Source of the DNA: Thermomonas brevis
Lineage (GTDB): Bacteria > Pseudomonadota > Gammaproteobacteria > Xanthomonadales > Xanthomonadaceae
Assembly: GCF_014395425.1 (NCBI RefSeq)
Contig: NZ_CP060711.1
Span: forward strand, 3,348,001 to 3,412,000
Direction: 5' to 3'
Length of the DNA: 64,000 nt
Of the stretch, positions 44,046 to 52,178 are shown one piece after another. The translations under genes and the position numbers were made by a program. Under the pieces are notes generated by a model. It did no database searches. It saw only the letters and a list, made by a program, of their open reading frames with translations, and was not told where the DNA came from. Positions within the stretch are counted from its first letter, which is position 1. Every line of letters starts with the position of its first letter.

Positions 44046-44594
44046 ATGACGGGCACGATGGCGATGGGAAGCGGGCGCGGGAACGGATTGCGTCCTTTCG
44101 TGTGGGGCGGCGCGGCGGGCCTGCTGCTGTTGCCGGTGGCGGCGATGCGGTTCTTTCCGGAGGCCGGCGTGGATTGGTCGGGCGCGGACTTCGCGGTGAT
44201 GGGCGCGCTGCTGGCCGCGGCCTGCGGCCTGTACGAACTCGGCGCCTGGCTGGGCGCGACGCGCGCGTACCGCGCCGGCTTCGGGCTGGCGGTGCTTGCC
44301 GGCTTCCTGACGGTCTGGGCGAATCTTGCGGTGGGCATGCTGGGCGACGAAGGCAATCCCGCCAACCTGCTGTTCCTCGGCGTGCTGGCGGTCGCCGCGC
44401 TCGGCAGCCTGCTGGCCCGCTTCCGGCCGGCGGGCATGGCGAAGGCGATGTTCGCGACGGCGGCGGCGCAGCTGGCGGCGGTCGGCATCGCCTTGGCGAC
44501 GGGCGGTTTCGAGGCGCGCGAACTGGCGCTGACCGCGTGCTTCGCGCTGCCGTGGCTGCTGGCCGGGTGGCTGTTCCGCAGCGCCGCGCGTTGA
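44046..44594 (+). CDS. small integral membrane protein, unknown function
   Basis: 182 residues from ATG at 44046 behind GGAGCAGGG. Five or so membrane helices (PFVWGGAAGLLLLPVAAMRFF, VMGALLAAACGLYELGAWL, LAVLAGFLTVWANLAVGML, LLFLGVLAVAALGSLL, AQLAAVGIALATGGF). Family not recognised. Followed by two further unknown genes in the same direction. Confidence 0.6.
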   Translation: MTGTMAMGSGRGNGLRPFVWGGAAGLLLLPVAAMRFFPEAGVDWSGADFAVMGALLAAACGLYELGAWLGATRAYRAGFGLAVLAGFLTVWANLAVGMLGDEGNPANLLFLGVLAVAALGSLLARFRPAGMAKAMFATAAAQLAAVGIALATGGFEARELALTACFALPWLLAGWLFRSAAR

Positions 44595-44604
44595 CGCCAC
44601 GTCG

Positions 44605-45102
44605 ATGCGTGGATGCCGCGCGGCCGCGATCGGCTTCGCATGCGTTCCGGCGGCGCTGGTGGTGGCCTGGAAACTGTTCGAAGCCTGGCACTTCGCCGGC
44701 GTCGTTCCCGCCGCCATCGGCATCAACTACCCGATCGCCATCGACGGCATCAGCGATTTCCGCGAAGGCTGCGGCATGGCGGTGTTCCGGATCGACGCGG
44801 CGACGAAGCGGGACATCCGATCCAGGGGCCTGGCGTTCTCCAAGGACGCCGGCCACTCGCGCAAGGCGAACGATGCCTACCACACGTTTTCCTCGTGGCA
44901 TTCGACGCCGGACCCGGCGTGGGCCGACGACGACCAGACGCTGCTCTCGCCCGGTCTGGAGTGCGCGAAGCTCGATGGCGGGCTGCGGGCGCAACTGGAG
45001 AGCGCAGCCCGCACGGCCGGCGCCTATTACGCCTACGGGCCGGAAAAGGCGCTGCTGGTCGTGCCGGAGCTCGGCATCGTGGCGCTGTCGTACAACGGCT
45101 AG
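44605..45102 (+). CDS. exported or membrane-anchored protein of unknown function
   Basis: 165 residues beginning with a signal anchor (RAAAIGFACVPAALVVAWKLF). The rest is soluble, with motifs DGISDFREGCGMAVFRID, SRGLAFSKDAGHSRKANDAY and YYAYGPEKALLVVPELGIVA. Two cysteines (GCGM, LECAK) could pair. No family recognised. It starts 10 bases after the membrane protein gene, so the two may be co-transcribed. Confidence 0.55.
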   Translation: MRGCRAAAIGFACVPAALVVAWKLFEAWHFAGVVPAAIGINYPIAIDGISDFREGCGMAVFRIDAATKRDIRSRGLAFSKDAGHSRKANDAYHTFSSWHSTPDPAWADDDQTLLSPGLECAKLDGGLRAQLESAARTAGAYYAYGPEKALLVVPELGIVALSYNG

Positions 45103-45159
45103 CGCGATGCGTGCGGGCCACGGCCGCGTTGCGGCAGGTGGCGATTGCCGGAGCCGTGC

Positions 45160-45615
45160 ATGACGTTCCTGATCCTGTTCTTCCTGCTGGTCGGTTCGTT
45201 GCCGGCGCTCCTGCCGAAGTGGCGGCATGCGCTGGCGGCGGCGGGAATCCTTTTCGTTGCACTGGTCCTGGGGCCGCTGTACGCATTGCGCGATCTGGAA
45301 GCGCATCCGAGCGGCGGCGATGGCCCCGCCTTCGCGAGTCTCATCCTTCTGTTCGGAAGCGCGGAACTCGTCTTCGCGGCGTCGCTTGTCGGGCGGCTGA
45401 TCGCCCATGCCGCCGCGCGTGCGCTGATGCCATCCACCAGGCGACGCATCGTGAACGCCTTGCTGGTCTTCGCGTTCGTGCCGTTCGCGTTGGCCTGGAT
45501 GCTGGTGGCGTTGCGCCTGGCCGGTACCGGCCTCATCGCCATGGCCGTTCTCGCGCTGTTCCCTTTCGCGTGGTTCGCGCTGGCGCTGCGGTTGGCGGCG
45601 CCGCCTCAGAAATGA
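45160..45615 (+). CDS. small membrane protein of unknown function
   Basis: 151 residues with four membrane helices (FLILFFLLVGSLPALL, ALAAAGILFVALVLGPLYAL, IVNALLVFAFVPFALAWML, GLIAMAVLALFPFAWFALAL). No family recognised. Its stop overlaps the last 10 bases of the opposite Tsx-like gene. Confidence 0.55.
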   Translation: MTFLILFFLLVGSLPALLPKWRHALAAAGILFVALVLGPLYALRDLEAHPSGGDGPAFASLILLFGSAELVFAASLVGRLIAHAAARALMPSTRRRIVNALLVFAFVPFALAWMLVALRLAGTGLIAMAVLALFPFAWFALALRLAAPPQK

Positions 45616-46469
45616 TGTTCGACGCGCAGCATCGGCGTGCTGGCGGTGTTGCCGCGGTTGCCGGTGGTGGCGTCGGTGTTGCCGAACTTGTTGTGCCAGT
45701 ACTGGTATTCGATGCCGGCCAGGAACGCGCGTTTGCGGGCGCCGAGCAGCGCGCCGGCGTCCAGCATCAGGCGGGCGTCGATGTTGGTTTCCGCGCCGGT
45801 GGCGCGGCCGGCTTCGTCGCGGCCTTTCGACGCGATGAAGTTGGCGAAGCCCTCGAACGCCCAATGCTCGCCCACCGGGACGCTCCAGTCGGCGGCCAGC
45901 AGCGGGTGAGGCTTGTAGCGGTAGCGGCCTTGCACGCCGGAGATCGGCGGGAACGGGCCGTGCGGCGCGTTGCTTTCCCAGGCCATCAGCAGCGCGGTGT
46001 TGAGGCGGCCGGGTACGGCCCACGACACCTGCGGCCCCAGTACCCACATCCGCTTGCGCGAATTGTAGGCGGCATCGTCCTTGGCGTTGAGGTCGATGCC
46101 GGCGGTCAGGCCCAGCCCGCGCATCGGGCCGGGCAGGTGCAGGTCGCCCAGCCTGGCGATGTCCAGCGTGTGGCGATAGACCAGGTAGGCCTCGAACGCG
46201 CCCTTGCGTCCGCCGGGCGAGGCCGGGTCGCGGTGGTCGGATTGCAGCAGGTCGAGGTTGAGGAACTGGCTGCCGTAGCGCCAGCCGCTGGCGTGGGTGA
46301 GCGAGGCGATCTGCTTGCCGATGGCGTTCGGGTTGTGCGGTTCGCGGAAACGGTCGCCGGCGCGCCAGGCGACCGAGGTGTCGCTCCAGTCGGCCGCCTG
46401 TGCGGCGGCGCTGGCGGACAGCAGGAACAGCAGGGAAACGCAAGCGATGCGGCGGCGATGGCGCGTCAT
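45606..46469 (-). CDS. Tsx-like nucleoside-channel outer-membrane protein
   Basis: 287 residues from ATG at 46469. Signal peptide ending ASAAAQA. A beta-rich mature protein ending in Phe (RVEHHF), as outer-membrane barrels do. The pattern WRAGDRFREPHNPNAIGKQI, SLTHASGWRYGSQFLNLDLL and FEAYLVYRHTLDIARLG fits the nucleoside-specific Tsx-type channel family. It could supply nucleosides to the deo genes at 51441-54107, which is inference. The 3' end overlaps the opposite gene by 10 bases. Confidence 0.7.
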   Translation of the reverse strand: MTRHRRRIACVSLLFLLSASAAAQAADWSDTSVAWRAGDRFREPHNPNAIGKQIASLTHASGWRYGSQFLNLDLLQSDHRDPASPGGRKGAFEAYLVYRHTLDIARLGDLHLPGPMRGLGLTAGIDLNAKDDAAYNSRKRMWVLGPQVSWAVPGRLNTALLMAWESNAPHGPFPPISGVQGRYRYKPHPLLAADWSVPVGEHWAFEGFANFIASKGRDEAGRATGAETNIDARLMLDAGALLGARKRAFLAGIEYQYWHNKFGNTDATTGNRGNTASTPMLRVEHHF

Positions 46470-46609
46470 GGAAGCATCCGGCTGGGGCCGCGAAGCGCAG
46501 CCGTCCTCCTGTATCGGCCGCGTGCCGTTCCGGCTGAAGCGCGACGCGGGCGTCGCGTTTCGCGTCGTCACGAGAGAAGCGAACGGCCGACGGGACGGCC
46601 GCTGCTTCG

Positions 46610-46810
46610 TCACATGTCCGGCTTGCGCAGGTGCACGCGCGGACCGGGTGCCGGCGATGGGACATCCGCCGGTGGGGATTCCGTCGCCGACGCGGCGACG
46701 GGCGCATTCGCCTCGCGCGCTTCGCGCTTGCGGGCGTCCTTCTCGTCCTGTTTCTTCTTCTTCGCCAGTTCGCGCTGGCGTTTTTCGAATGCGTAATTGG
46801 GTTTCGGCAA
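46610..46810 (-). CDS. small basic conserved protein (MPKPNYAFEKRQRELAKKKK type)
   Basis: 66 residues with a strongly basic N terminus and a Pro/Ala-rich acidic tail. The N-terminal block recurs in many gammaproteobacterial small proteins of unknown function. Probably a nucleic-acid-associated or unstructured protein; the evidence for a role is nil. Confidence 0.65.
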   Translation of the reverse strand: MPKPNYAFEKRQRELAKKKKQDEKDARKREAREANAPVAASATESPPADVPSPAPGPRVHLRKPDM

Positions 46811-46824
46811 TGGAAGCTCCTGGG

Positions 46825-47091
46825 TCAGCGGTTGCGTTTGTTTGGGGTTGCGGGCGCCACCGGCGCGGACGCGTCCGCCGGCTGGCCGATGCGTTGGAGG
46901 GAGCGGGTGGTGCCGAGGACCTCGATGGCACCGCCGGCCTTGCGGAACGCGTCCATGTGTTCGGCGATGCGTTCGCGGGTGAGCGCGCCGCCGCGCTCCG
47001 GGGGCTTGCGGCTCTGGAACAGGTGGCTGGTCCTGGACGGCTGCGGCGCTTCCTGCGCGTCGCTGCTGGCGGATTTCTTCGGGCGCGGCAT
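46825..47091 (-). CDS. small protein of unknown function
   Basis: 88 residues (MPRPKKSASSDAQEAP). A disordered start leads to an amphipathic helix ERIAEHMDAFRKAGGAIEVLG. No family recognised. It lies 26 bases after the cysteine-cluster gene and 14 bases before the small basic protein gene on the same strand, so an operon of three is likely. Confidence 0.6.
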   Translation of the reverse strand: MPRPKKSASSDAQEAPQPSRTSHLFQSRKPPERGGALTRERIAEHMDAFRKAGGAIEVLGTTRSLQRIGQPADASAPVAPATPNKRNR

Positions 47092-47117
47092 GTGGCCTCC
47101 TCGGTTCGATGTCTGGG

Positions 47118-47471
47118 TCAATGCAGCAGGAGCGGGATGCCGCGGGCGATGCGCTCGCGGTAGTCGGCGCGCACCGCGCGGCAGTAGGGTCCGTCCATCG
47201 CGAACCGGCGGCACACTTCCGGCCGGTTCGCGTAGATGGAGCAGCGCATGCGGCTGCGGTCGAGGGCAGAGCACCAGCCGTCGGCGTCGCGCGCCATCAC
47301 CGCGATGCCGCGCGCGGTCGTCGCGGCGAAACGCGCGGGCACCGTGTCCTGCGGCGTCAGCACCACGGTGAGGCGGCAGCAGACGGCGTCGCACCGCGCG
47401 CAGTCTGCGGCGTCGGCAGCTGCGGTCATGCGGCCGGTCGGTGCGGAGGGCGGGTGCTGTGGGCGTGGCAT
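47118..47471 (-). CDS. YkgJ-family cysteine-cluster protein
   Basis: 117 residues from ATG at 47471, or 103 from ATG at 47429 (MTAAADAADC). The pattern CARCDAVCC, then WCSALD, MRCSIY, RPEVCRRF and YCRAV is that of the zinc- or iron-binding CxxCxxCC family. The biochemical role is unproven; family members are suspected Fe-S or Zn proteins. First gene of a probable three-gene operon. Confidence 0.8.
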   Translation of the reverse strand: MPRPQHPPSAPTGRMTAAADAADCARCDAVCCRLTVVLTPQDTVPARFAATTARGIAVMARDADGWCSALDRSRMRCSIYANRPEVCRRFAMDGPYCRAVRADYRERIARGIPLLLH

Positions 47472-47689
47472 GCCTGCATGGGCGCTCCCGGAGGGGCGTC
47501 ACTCCGCATGGGCGGAATGGAGACGCATGGAAGGGAGCGAAGCGCGCGGCGCGGAATGCGCCGGCGGGACGCGCGTGGCGCGATGGCTACCACATCCTAC
47601 GCGCATGCGGCGCCGGCCGCCATGCGCGCGGATCGCGCGTCGCGATCGCAAGGAAGGGCGCATACTCGGGAACCGTACGGAGTCCACGC

Positions 47690-47962
47690 ATGTCCAGCCA
47701 CCAGGTCGCGATGTTCACCTTCACCCTGGGCAAGGACGAGAGCATCGGGCCGCACGCGCTGCGCAGCCTCTGGGTGCAGGCCAGCGGAACGCGCAACATC
47801 GGCGTCAGCAGGAAGGAGCCGTTCGACGGGCAGCGCAACCGCCCGATCTACACGCTGTATGCGCCGCACGAACTCGGCGATCTGCACGCGGTCGAGCTGC
47901 GGCTTCGGCACATGCTGGAAGCCGCCCACCTGCACGCCTCGCTCACTTCGCTCCACGTCTGA
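47690..47962 (+). CDS. small soluble protein of unknown function
   Basis: 90 residues from ATG at 47690 (MSSHQVAMFTFTLGKDESIG). Mixed alpha/beta content with a helical C terminus (GDLHAVELRLRHMLEAAHLH). No family recognised. It ends before a perfect hairpin at 47978. Confidence 0.55.
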   Translation: MSSHQVAMFTFTLGKDESIGPHALRSLWVQASGTRNIGVSRKEPFDGQRNRPIYTLYAPHELGDLHAVELRLRHMLEAAHLHASLTSLHV

Positions 47963-47977
47963 AACGCCGAAGTGGAA

Positions 47978-47998
47978 GCGCCGGCGTCGCGCCGGCGC
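47978..47998. terminator. perfect hairpin between convergent genes
   Basis: GCGCCGGCG and CGCCGGCGC form a fully paired nine-base stem around TCG. It sits 15 bases after one gene and 10 before the end of the opposite one, so it may terminate both. No U tract. Confidence 0.55.
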
Positions 47999-48008
47999 AT
48001 GGGCGCCG

Positions 48009-49535
48009 TCAGGCCCAGGCCGACAGCGCGATGCACAGCGACGCGCGGAAGCCCTTGCTCGATTCCAGCGGAATGGCGAACGCCGACGGCGACTGCTGCT
48101 GGATGCCGATGGCTTTCTTTCCCAATTCGATGACGTCGGCCTCCGACTTCGGGCCGGTGGCCCAGCGGTCGTCGGCCCAGACGTAGCGCAGCTTCCAGTC
48201 GCCGGCATCGTCCTGCTTGGCGAACAGCACCAGGGTGTCGCGGAACAGGTATTCGCCGGGGATGTGCTGCTTGAGGAACAGCGCGCCGTCGACCTCGTAG
48301 CCGGCGTTGGAGACGGCCAGTTCGATCGAGAACGCGACTTCGCTGCCGGCGGTGATCTTCGAGGTGTCGAGGAACACCGTGAACAGCGTCGGCGAGCGCG
48401 CGTTGCGGATCAGGTTGCCGTCCTGGTCGAACAGCTCCGAATACTGCCGCCGCACCGCGCTTTCCTGCGCCTTGGTGCGCGCGGTGAGGTCGTAGGTGTA
48501 GGCGCCGCGCGGGGCGACGGTGGCCTCGACGTAGTAGGACGATTCGATCTTCTTGCCGGCCTTGCGCGCGCGCTCGATCTCGGGCGGAAAGGGCAGCGCC
48601 TCGATGTCCAGCCTGCCGGTGGCGCACAGGTCGCCGAACAGGAAGCGGGCGAGGTTCTGGTAGCCCTCCTCGGAATTGACGATGCCGAAGTAGCCGCTGT
48701 GGCTGCGGTGCACGAAGGCGCGCGGCGCGCCCGCCACGTAGGCGTTCTCGATCCGCACCAGCCCGTCGCTCATCTGCCCGACCGCCAGCGAGGACAGACC
48801 GTGCGCCACCGCGTAGTCGCGGCTGTTGGTGCCGACCAGGCAGAAGAAGCGCTCCGGCGGGAAGCCGGAATCGCCCAGCGTGTTCGCCTTGTCCTTCGCC
48901 ACCTTCAGGTACTTCGCCATCACCGGACGGCTGAAGTTGTTCATGTCGTTCATCGACAGGAAGCTCGGCACGTTGATGCCGCCCAGCTCGATGCCGTTGT
49001 GCGGGGTGGCGTAGGTGAACACCTTGTCCACCATCGCGCGCACCTCGGCGCTGGCGACCTCGGGGTTCTGCAGCAGGCAGCGGCAGATCAGCCCGCCCAT
49101 CGAATGCGCGACCAGGTACACCTTGAACGCCTTGCGCGCCGCAGCGTCGTTGCCGCAGACGCTGTCGCGCAGCTGCGCGATCCGGCGGCCCAGCGCCGCC
49201 GCCGCTTCGGGGATGGACGGCGCCTTGCCGCCGCCGAAGGCGGGATCGGCCTCGTCGTAATAGCGGTGGATGACGACGCTGCGCGCCGGCAGCTTGTCGG
49301 GCTGTTCCGCGCCGGAGGCGTAGACGTCGCGGTAGCCGTAGTCCTTCATCAGCCGCACCAGCGGCGACTCGAACACGAACTTCACGATGCTGCCGTCCTG
49401 CGCCTGGCGGATCTTGGTCGAGCCGGCCTCGAAGCCCATGTACGGGGTGGACGTGGTCTGCACGATCTCGTCTTTCGTCATCGCGTAGCCGCGGACGTAG
49501 ACGATGGGGAAGAAAGGCCGTTCGATCTTCGGCAT
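48009..49535 (-). CDS. lipase-like alpha/beta hydrolase
   Basis: 508 residues from ATG at 49535 (MPKIERPFFPIVYVRGYAM). The core holds FPIVYVRGYAM, the nucleophile elbow VAHSMGGLICRCL near residue 138, and ATPHNGIELGG. The second half (about 300-508) is beta-rich and unclassified, probably a substrate- or surface-binding domain. Resembles the PGAP1/esterase-type hydrolases without signal peptide. Substrate unknown. Divergent from the gene at 49693. Confidence 0.75.
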   Translation of the reverse strand: MPKIERPFFPIVYVRGYAMTKDEIVQTTSTPYMGFEAGSTKIRQAQDGSIVKFVFESPLVRLMKDYGYRDVYASGAEQPDKLPARSVVIHRYYDEADPAFGGGKAPSIPEAAAALGRRIAQLRDSVCGNDAAARKAFKVYLVAHSMGGLICRCLLQNPEVASAEVRAMVDKVFTYATPHNGIELGGINVPSFLSMNDMNNFSRPVMAKYLKVAKDKANTLGDSGFPPERFFCLVGTNSRDYAVAHGLSSLAVGQMSDGLVRIENAYVAGAPRAFVHRSHSGYFGIVNSEEGYQNLARFLFGDLCATGRLDIEALPFPPEIERARKAGKKIESSYYVEATVAPRGAYTYDLTARTKAQESAVRRQYSELFDQDGNLIRNARSPTLFTVFLDTSKITAGSEVAFSIELAVSNAGYEVDGALFLKQHIPGEYLFRDTLVLFAKQDDAGDWKLRYVWADDRWATGPKSEADVIELGKKAIGIQQQSPSAFAIPLESSKGFRASLCIALSAWA

Positions 49536-49692
49536 CGCGGGCTCCTGCGGCCTGGCCGCACTGGTCGTTGCGCATCCCCCCGCATTGGGTGAACGGCCGC
49601 CCAACCCCGAACCGGTCAACCCGCCGCCCGGCCGCCGCGTCGGGATGCGCGGGCGTAGGATCGGCGCGACCCGACAAACCGCAGGTGGCGAC

Positions 49693-50436
49693 ATGAAGGC
49701 GTTCGTTCCGGTGGGCATGGTGGTGGCGGCGCTGCTGGCGCTGCCGGCGGCGAAGGCCGGTGAGGTGAAGGACAGCGGCAATGCGATGCCGAGCCGGCTG
49801 TCGATGAGCGTCACCACCGCGAAGCAGACGCAGGGCAAGACCTTCGGCGAAAAGGTGGCCTCGGGGCTGCAGTCGGGCGCCAATGCGGTGGCGCAGGGCA
49901 TCGAGATCGGCTGCGCGGGCGAACGTTGCGCGATCGTGTTTCCCGACGGCGAGGGCTTCCGCGCCGATCTGGCGGAATTGCGGTTGACCCCGCTGGACGA
50001 GGCGGAGCGGCGCTCGGCGGCGCACTGGGGCGATCCGCACGTAAACGCGAGCGGTCGGGCGATCGGGCAGGGCGCGAGCCTGCTTGGCGGCGCGCTGCCC
50101 GGTGCCGGCATCGTGTCGGCGGCCGTCTCGGGCGTCGGCGGGATGGACAAGCCCGGCGGCGCGGTGTCCTCCAGCTACGCGGCGGGCCGCGCGATCGCGG
50201 CCGGCGATGGCGCCGGGAAGGCGCCGGTGGATCTCGCCCAACCGCTGGCCGATGGCGACTACGAACTGGCGGTGGTGGTCGAGAAGGCGACCAGCGGCCT
50301 GAAGGACACGCTCAAGACCAACGTGCGCCTGGCTGCGCCGTCGCAGGTGCGGATCGTGCTCGGCTTCAGCGTGCGCGGCGGCGTGGTGAAGGCCCGCCAC
50401 GACACCGCGAAGAACTCGATCTCCAACCTCCGCTGA
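49693..50436 (+). CDS. exported protein of unknown function
   Basis: 247 residues from ATG at 49693 with a signal peptide (MKAFVPVGMVVAALLALPAAKA). The mature part has a single cysteine pair (GCAGERCAI) and a C-terminal YELAVVVEKATSGLKDTLKT. No family recognised. Divergent from the hydrolase gene at 49535 with a 157-base gap. Confidence 0.6.
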   Translation: MKAFVPVGMVVAALLALPAAKAGEVKDSGNAMPSRLSMSVTTAKQTQGKTFGEKVASGLQSGANAVAQGIEIGCAGERCAIVFPDGEGFRADLAELRLTPLDEAERRSAAHWGDPHVNASGRAIGQGASLLGGALPGAGIVSAAVSGVGGMDKPGGAVSSSYAAGRAIAAGDGAGKAPVDLAQPLADGDYELAVVVEKATSGLKDTLKTNVRLAAPSQVRIVLGFSVRGGVVKARHDTAKNSISNLR

Positions 50437-50445
50437 GGCCGCGTC

Positions 50446-51288
50446 TCAGCGCTCGCGCCGGGTGGCGTACATCGCCGCGTCGGCGCGCGCCAGCAGATCG
50501 TCGGGTGCGCGGCCGTCGCCCGGGAAGCAGGCGATGCCGATGCTGGCGTCCAGTTGCAGCGTGCCGTCGCGGGTGGGGAAGGGCTCGCGCAGGTTGCGGC
50601 GCAGCTTGGACGCCACCCGGCCGGCGTGTTCGGCGCCGCAGCCGGGCAGCAGCACCACGAATTCGTCGCCGCCCATCCGCGCCACCAGGTCGGCCTGGCG
50701 CAGCCCGGCGCGCAGCCGCTGCGCCACTTCGCGCAGGACGCGGTCGCCGGCCTCGTGGCCGCCGAGATCGTTGACCTGCTTGAAGCCGTTCAGGTCCAAG
50801 TACAGCAGCGCCACCTGGCCGCCGCTGCCGGTCGCCTGCTCCAGCGCCTGCCGCAGCGCCTGTTCCAGCCGGCGGCGGTTGGCCAGCCCGGTCAGCGGGT
50901 CGTGGAAGGCGTGGTGTTCCAGCTCCTGCTCGGCGCGGCGCAGGTCGCCGATCTCGCGGGCCACGCCGATGCGCACCCCGTGCTCCGGCAGCCAGTGCGC
51001 GGACCACAGCAGGTCCACGGCGTGGCCGTGCCGGTGCAGGTAGCGGTTGCGGAAGTGCCGCTCGCCGCCGCCGGCCATCAGCGCCTGCGCCTGCCGCTCG
51101 GTGGCCGCGCGGTCGTCCGGGTGGAGGTAGTCGAACAGGCAGCGGCCCCGCGTCTCGTCCGGCGCGTGCCCCAGCAGGCGTTCGAAGGCGGCGTTGACGA
51201 ACAGGACGTTGCCCTCCGCATCGACGATGCAGACCGCGTCGGGCAACAGGTCCAGGAACTGCGAAAGCGGGGGCAGGCTCGAAGCCAT
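50446..51288 (-). CDS. PAS-GGDEF diguanylate cyclase
   Basis: 280 residues from ATG at 51288. One PAS domain (about 8-118: VCIVDAEGNVLFVNAAFERL, LHPDDRAATERQ) and a GGDEF domain (about 125-280: DPLTGLANRRRLEQAL, MGGDEF near 202). RQAD five residues upstream is the RxxD inhibitory site. It should make c-di-GMP; no membrane segment. It ends ten bases after the exported protein gene on the other strand. Confidence 0.9.
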   Translation of the reverse strand: MASSLPPLSQFLDLLPDAVCIVDAEGNVLFVNAAFERLLGHAPDETRGRCLFDYLHPDDRAATERQAQALMAGGGERHFRNRYLHRHGHAVDLLWSAHWLPEHGVRIGVAREIGDLRRAEQELEHHAFHDPLTGLANRRRLEQALRQALEQATGSGGQVALLYLDLNGFKQVNDLGGHEAGDRVLREVAQRLRAGLRQADLVARMGGDEFVVLLPGCGAEHAGRVASKLRRNLREPFPTRDGTLQLDASIGIACFPGDGRAPDDLLARADAAMYATRRER

Positions 51289-51440
51289 GGAAGCGGTTGA
51301 AGTGGAGGCGTTTCGACTGTAATCGAAAACGCCGCCGCCGCTACCGTTTCCGCGTGCCATTTGCGGGCTTGCCGCAGATCAAGGATGGAAGGAAACGCCC
51401 TGCCTAGACTGGCCGCGGTCCGCACCGTGCCCGCCTGCCA

Positions 51441-52175
51441 ATGCCCATCGCTTCCATGCCCGCCGCCCGCCTGCTGGGCCTGCTCGATCTCACCAGCCTC
51501 GGCGAGGACGACACGCCCGACCGCATCCGCGCCCTGTGCGCCGCCGCGCGCACGCCGCACGGCCTGCCGGCGGCGGTCTGCGTGTATCCCGAGCACGTCA
51601 CCGCCGCGCGCGAGGCGCTGGCCGGCACGGCGGTGAAGGTGGCGACGGTGGTCAACTTCCCGGACGGCGGCGACGACCCGCAGCGGATCGCCCGCGAAAC
51701 CCGCCGCGCCATCGCCGCCGGCGCGGACGAGATCGACATGGTCCTGCCCTGGCGCGCCCTGCGCGCGGGCGACGCGGCGCGCGCGCGGGCCGGCGTGGAC
51801 GCCTGCCGCGCCGCCTGCGGCCCGGACATCGGGCTCAAGCTGATCCTGGAAACCGGCGAACTGGCCGAGCCGGCGCTGATCCGGCAGGCCAGCGAACTCG
51901 GGTTGGACGCCGGCGTCGATTTCCTCAAGACCTCCACCGGCAAGGTGCCGGTGAACGCCACCGCGGACGCGGCGGCGGTGATGCTGGACGCGATCGCCGG
52001 GCGCGGCGGGCGCTGCGGCTTCAAGGCCGCCGGCGGCATCCGCACGCCGGCCGATGCGCAGGTCTATCTCGACCTGGCGCAGGCGCGGCTGGGCGACGGC
52101 TGGGTGGACCCGGCGCGTTTCCGCATCGGCGCCAGCGCGCTGTTCGACGCCATCCTCGCCGAAGCGGGCGGCTGA
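51441..52175 (+). CDS. deoC: deoxyribose-phosphate aldolase
   Basis: 244 residues. Class I aldolase: Schiff-base Lys163 in DFLKTSTGK and Lys195 in CGFKAAGG, with DEIDMVLPW at the substrate site. It cleaves 2-deoxyribose-5-phosphate into glyceraldehyde-3-phosphate and acetaldehyde, the last step of deoxynucleoside catabolism. First of the deoC-deoB-deoD operon; deoB starts four bases after its stop. Confidence 0.94.
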   Translation: MPIASMPAARLLGLLDLTSLGEDDTPDRIRALCAAARTPHGLPAAVCVYPEHVTAAREALAGTAVKVATVVNFPDGGDDPQRIARETRRAIAAGADEIDMVLPWRALRAGDAARARAGVDACRAACGPDIGLKLILETGELAEPALIRQASELGLDAGVDFLKTSTGKVPVNATADAAAVMLDAIAGRGGRCGFKAAGGIRTPADAQVYLDLAQARLGDGWVDPARFRIGASALFDAILAEAGG

Positions 52176-52178
52176 GCG

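Noticed and set aside
41343..44726. 1127-codon minus-strand frame opposite the ABC and MFS genes
   Set aside because: Gln/Arg/His-rich sequence without domains; the opposite strand has well-defined transporter genes.
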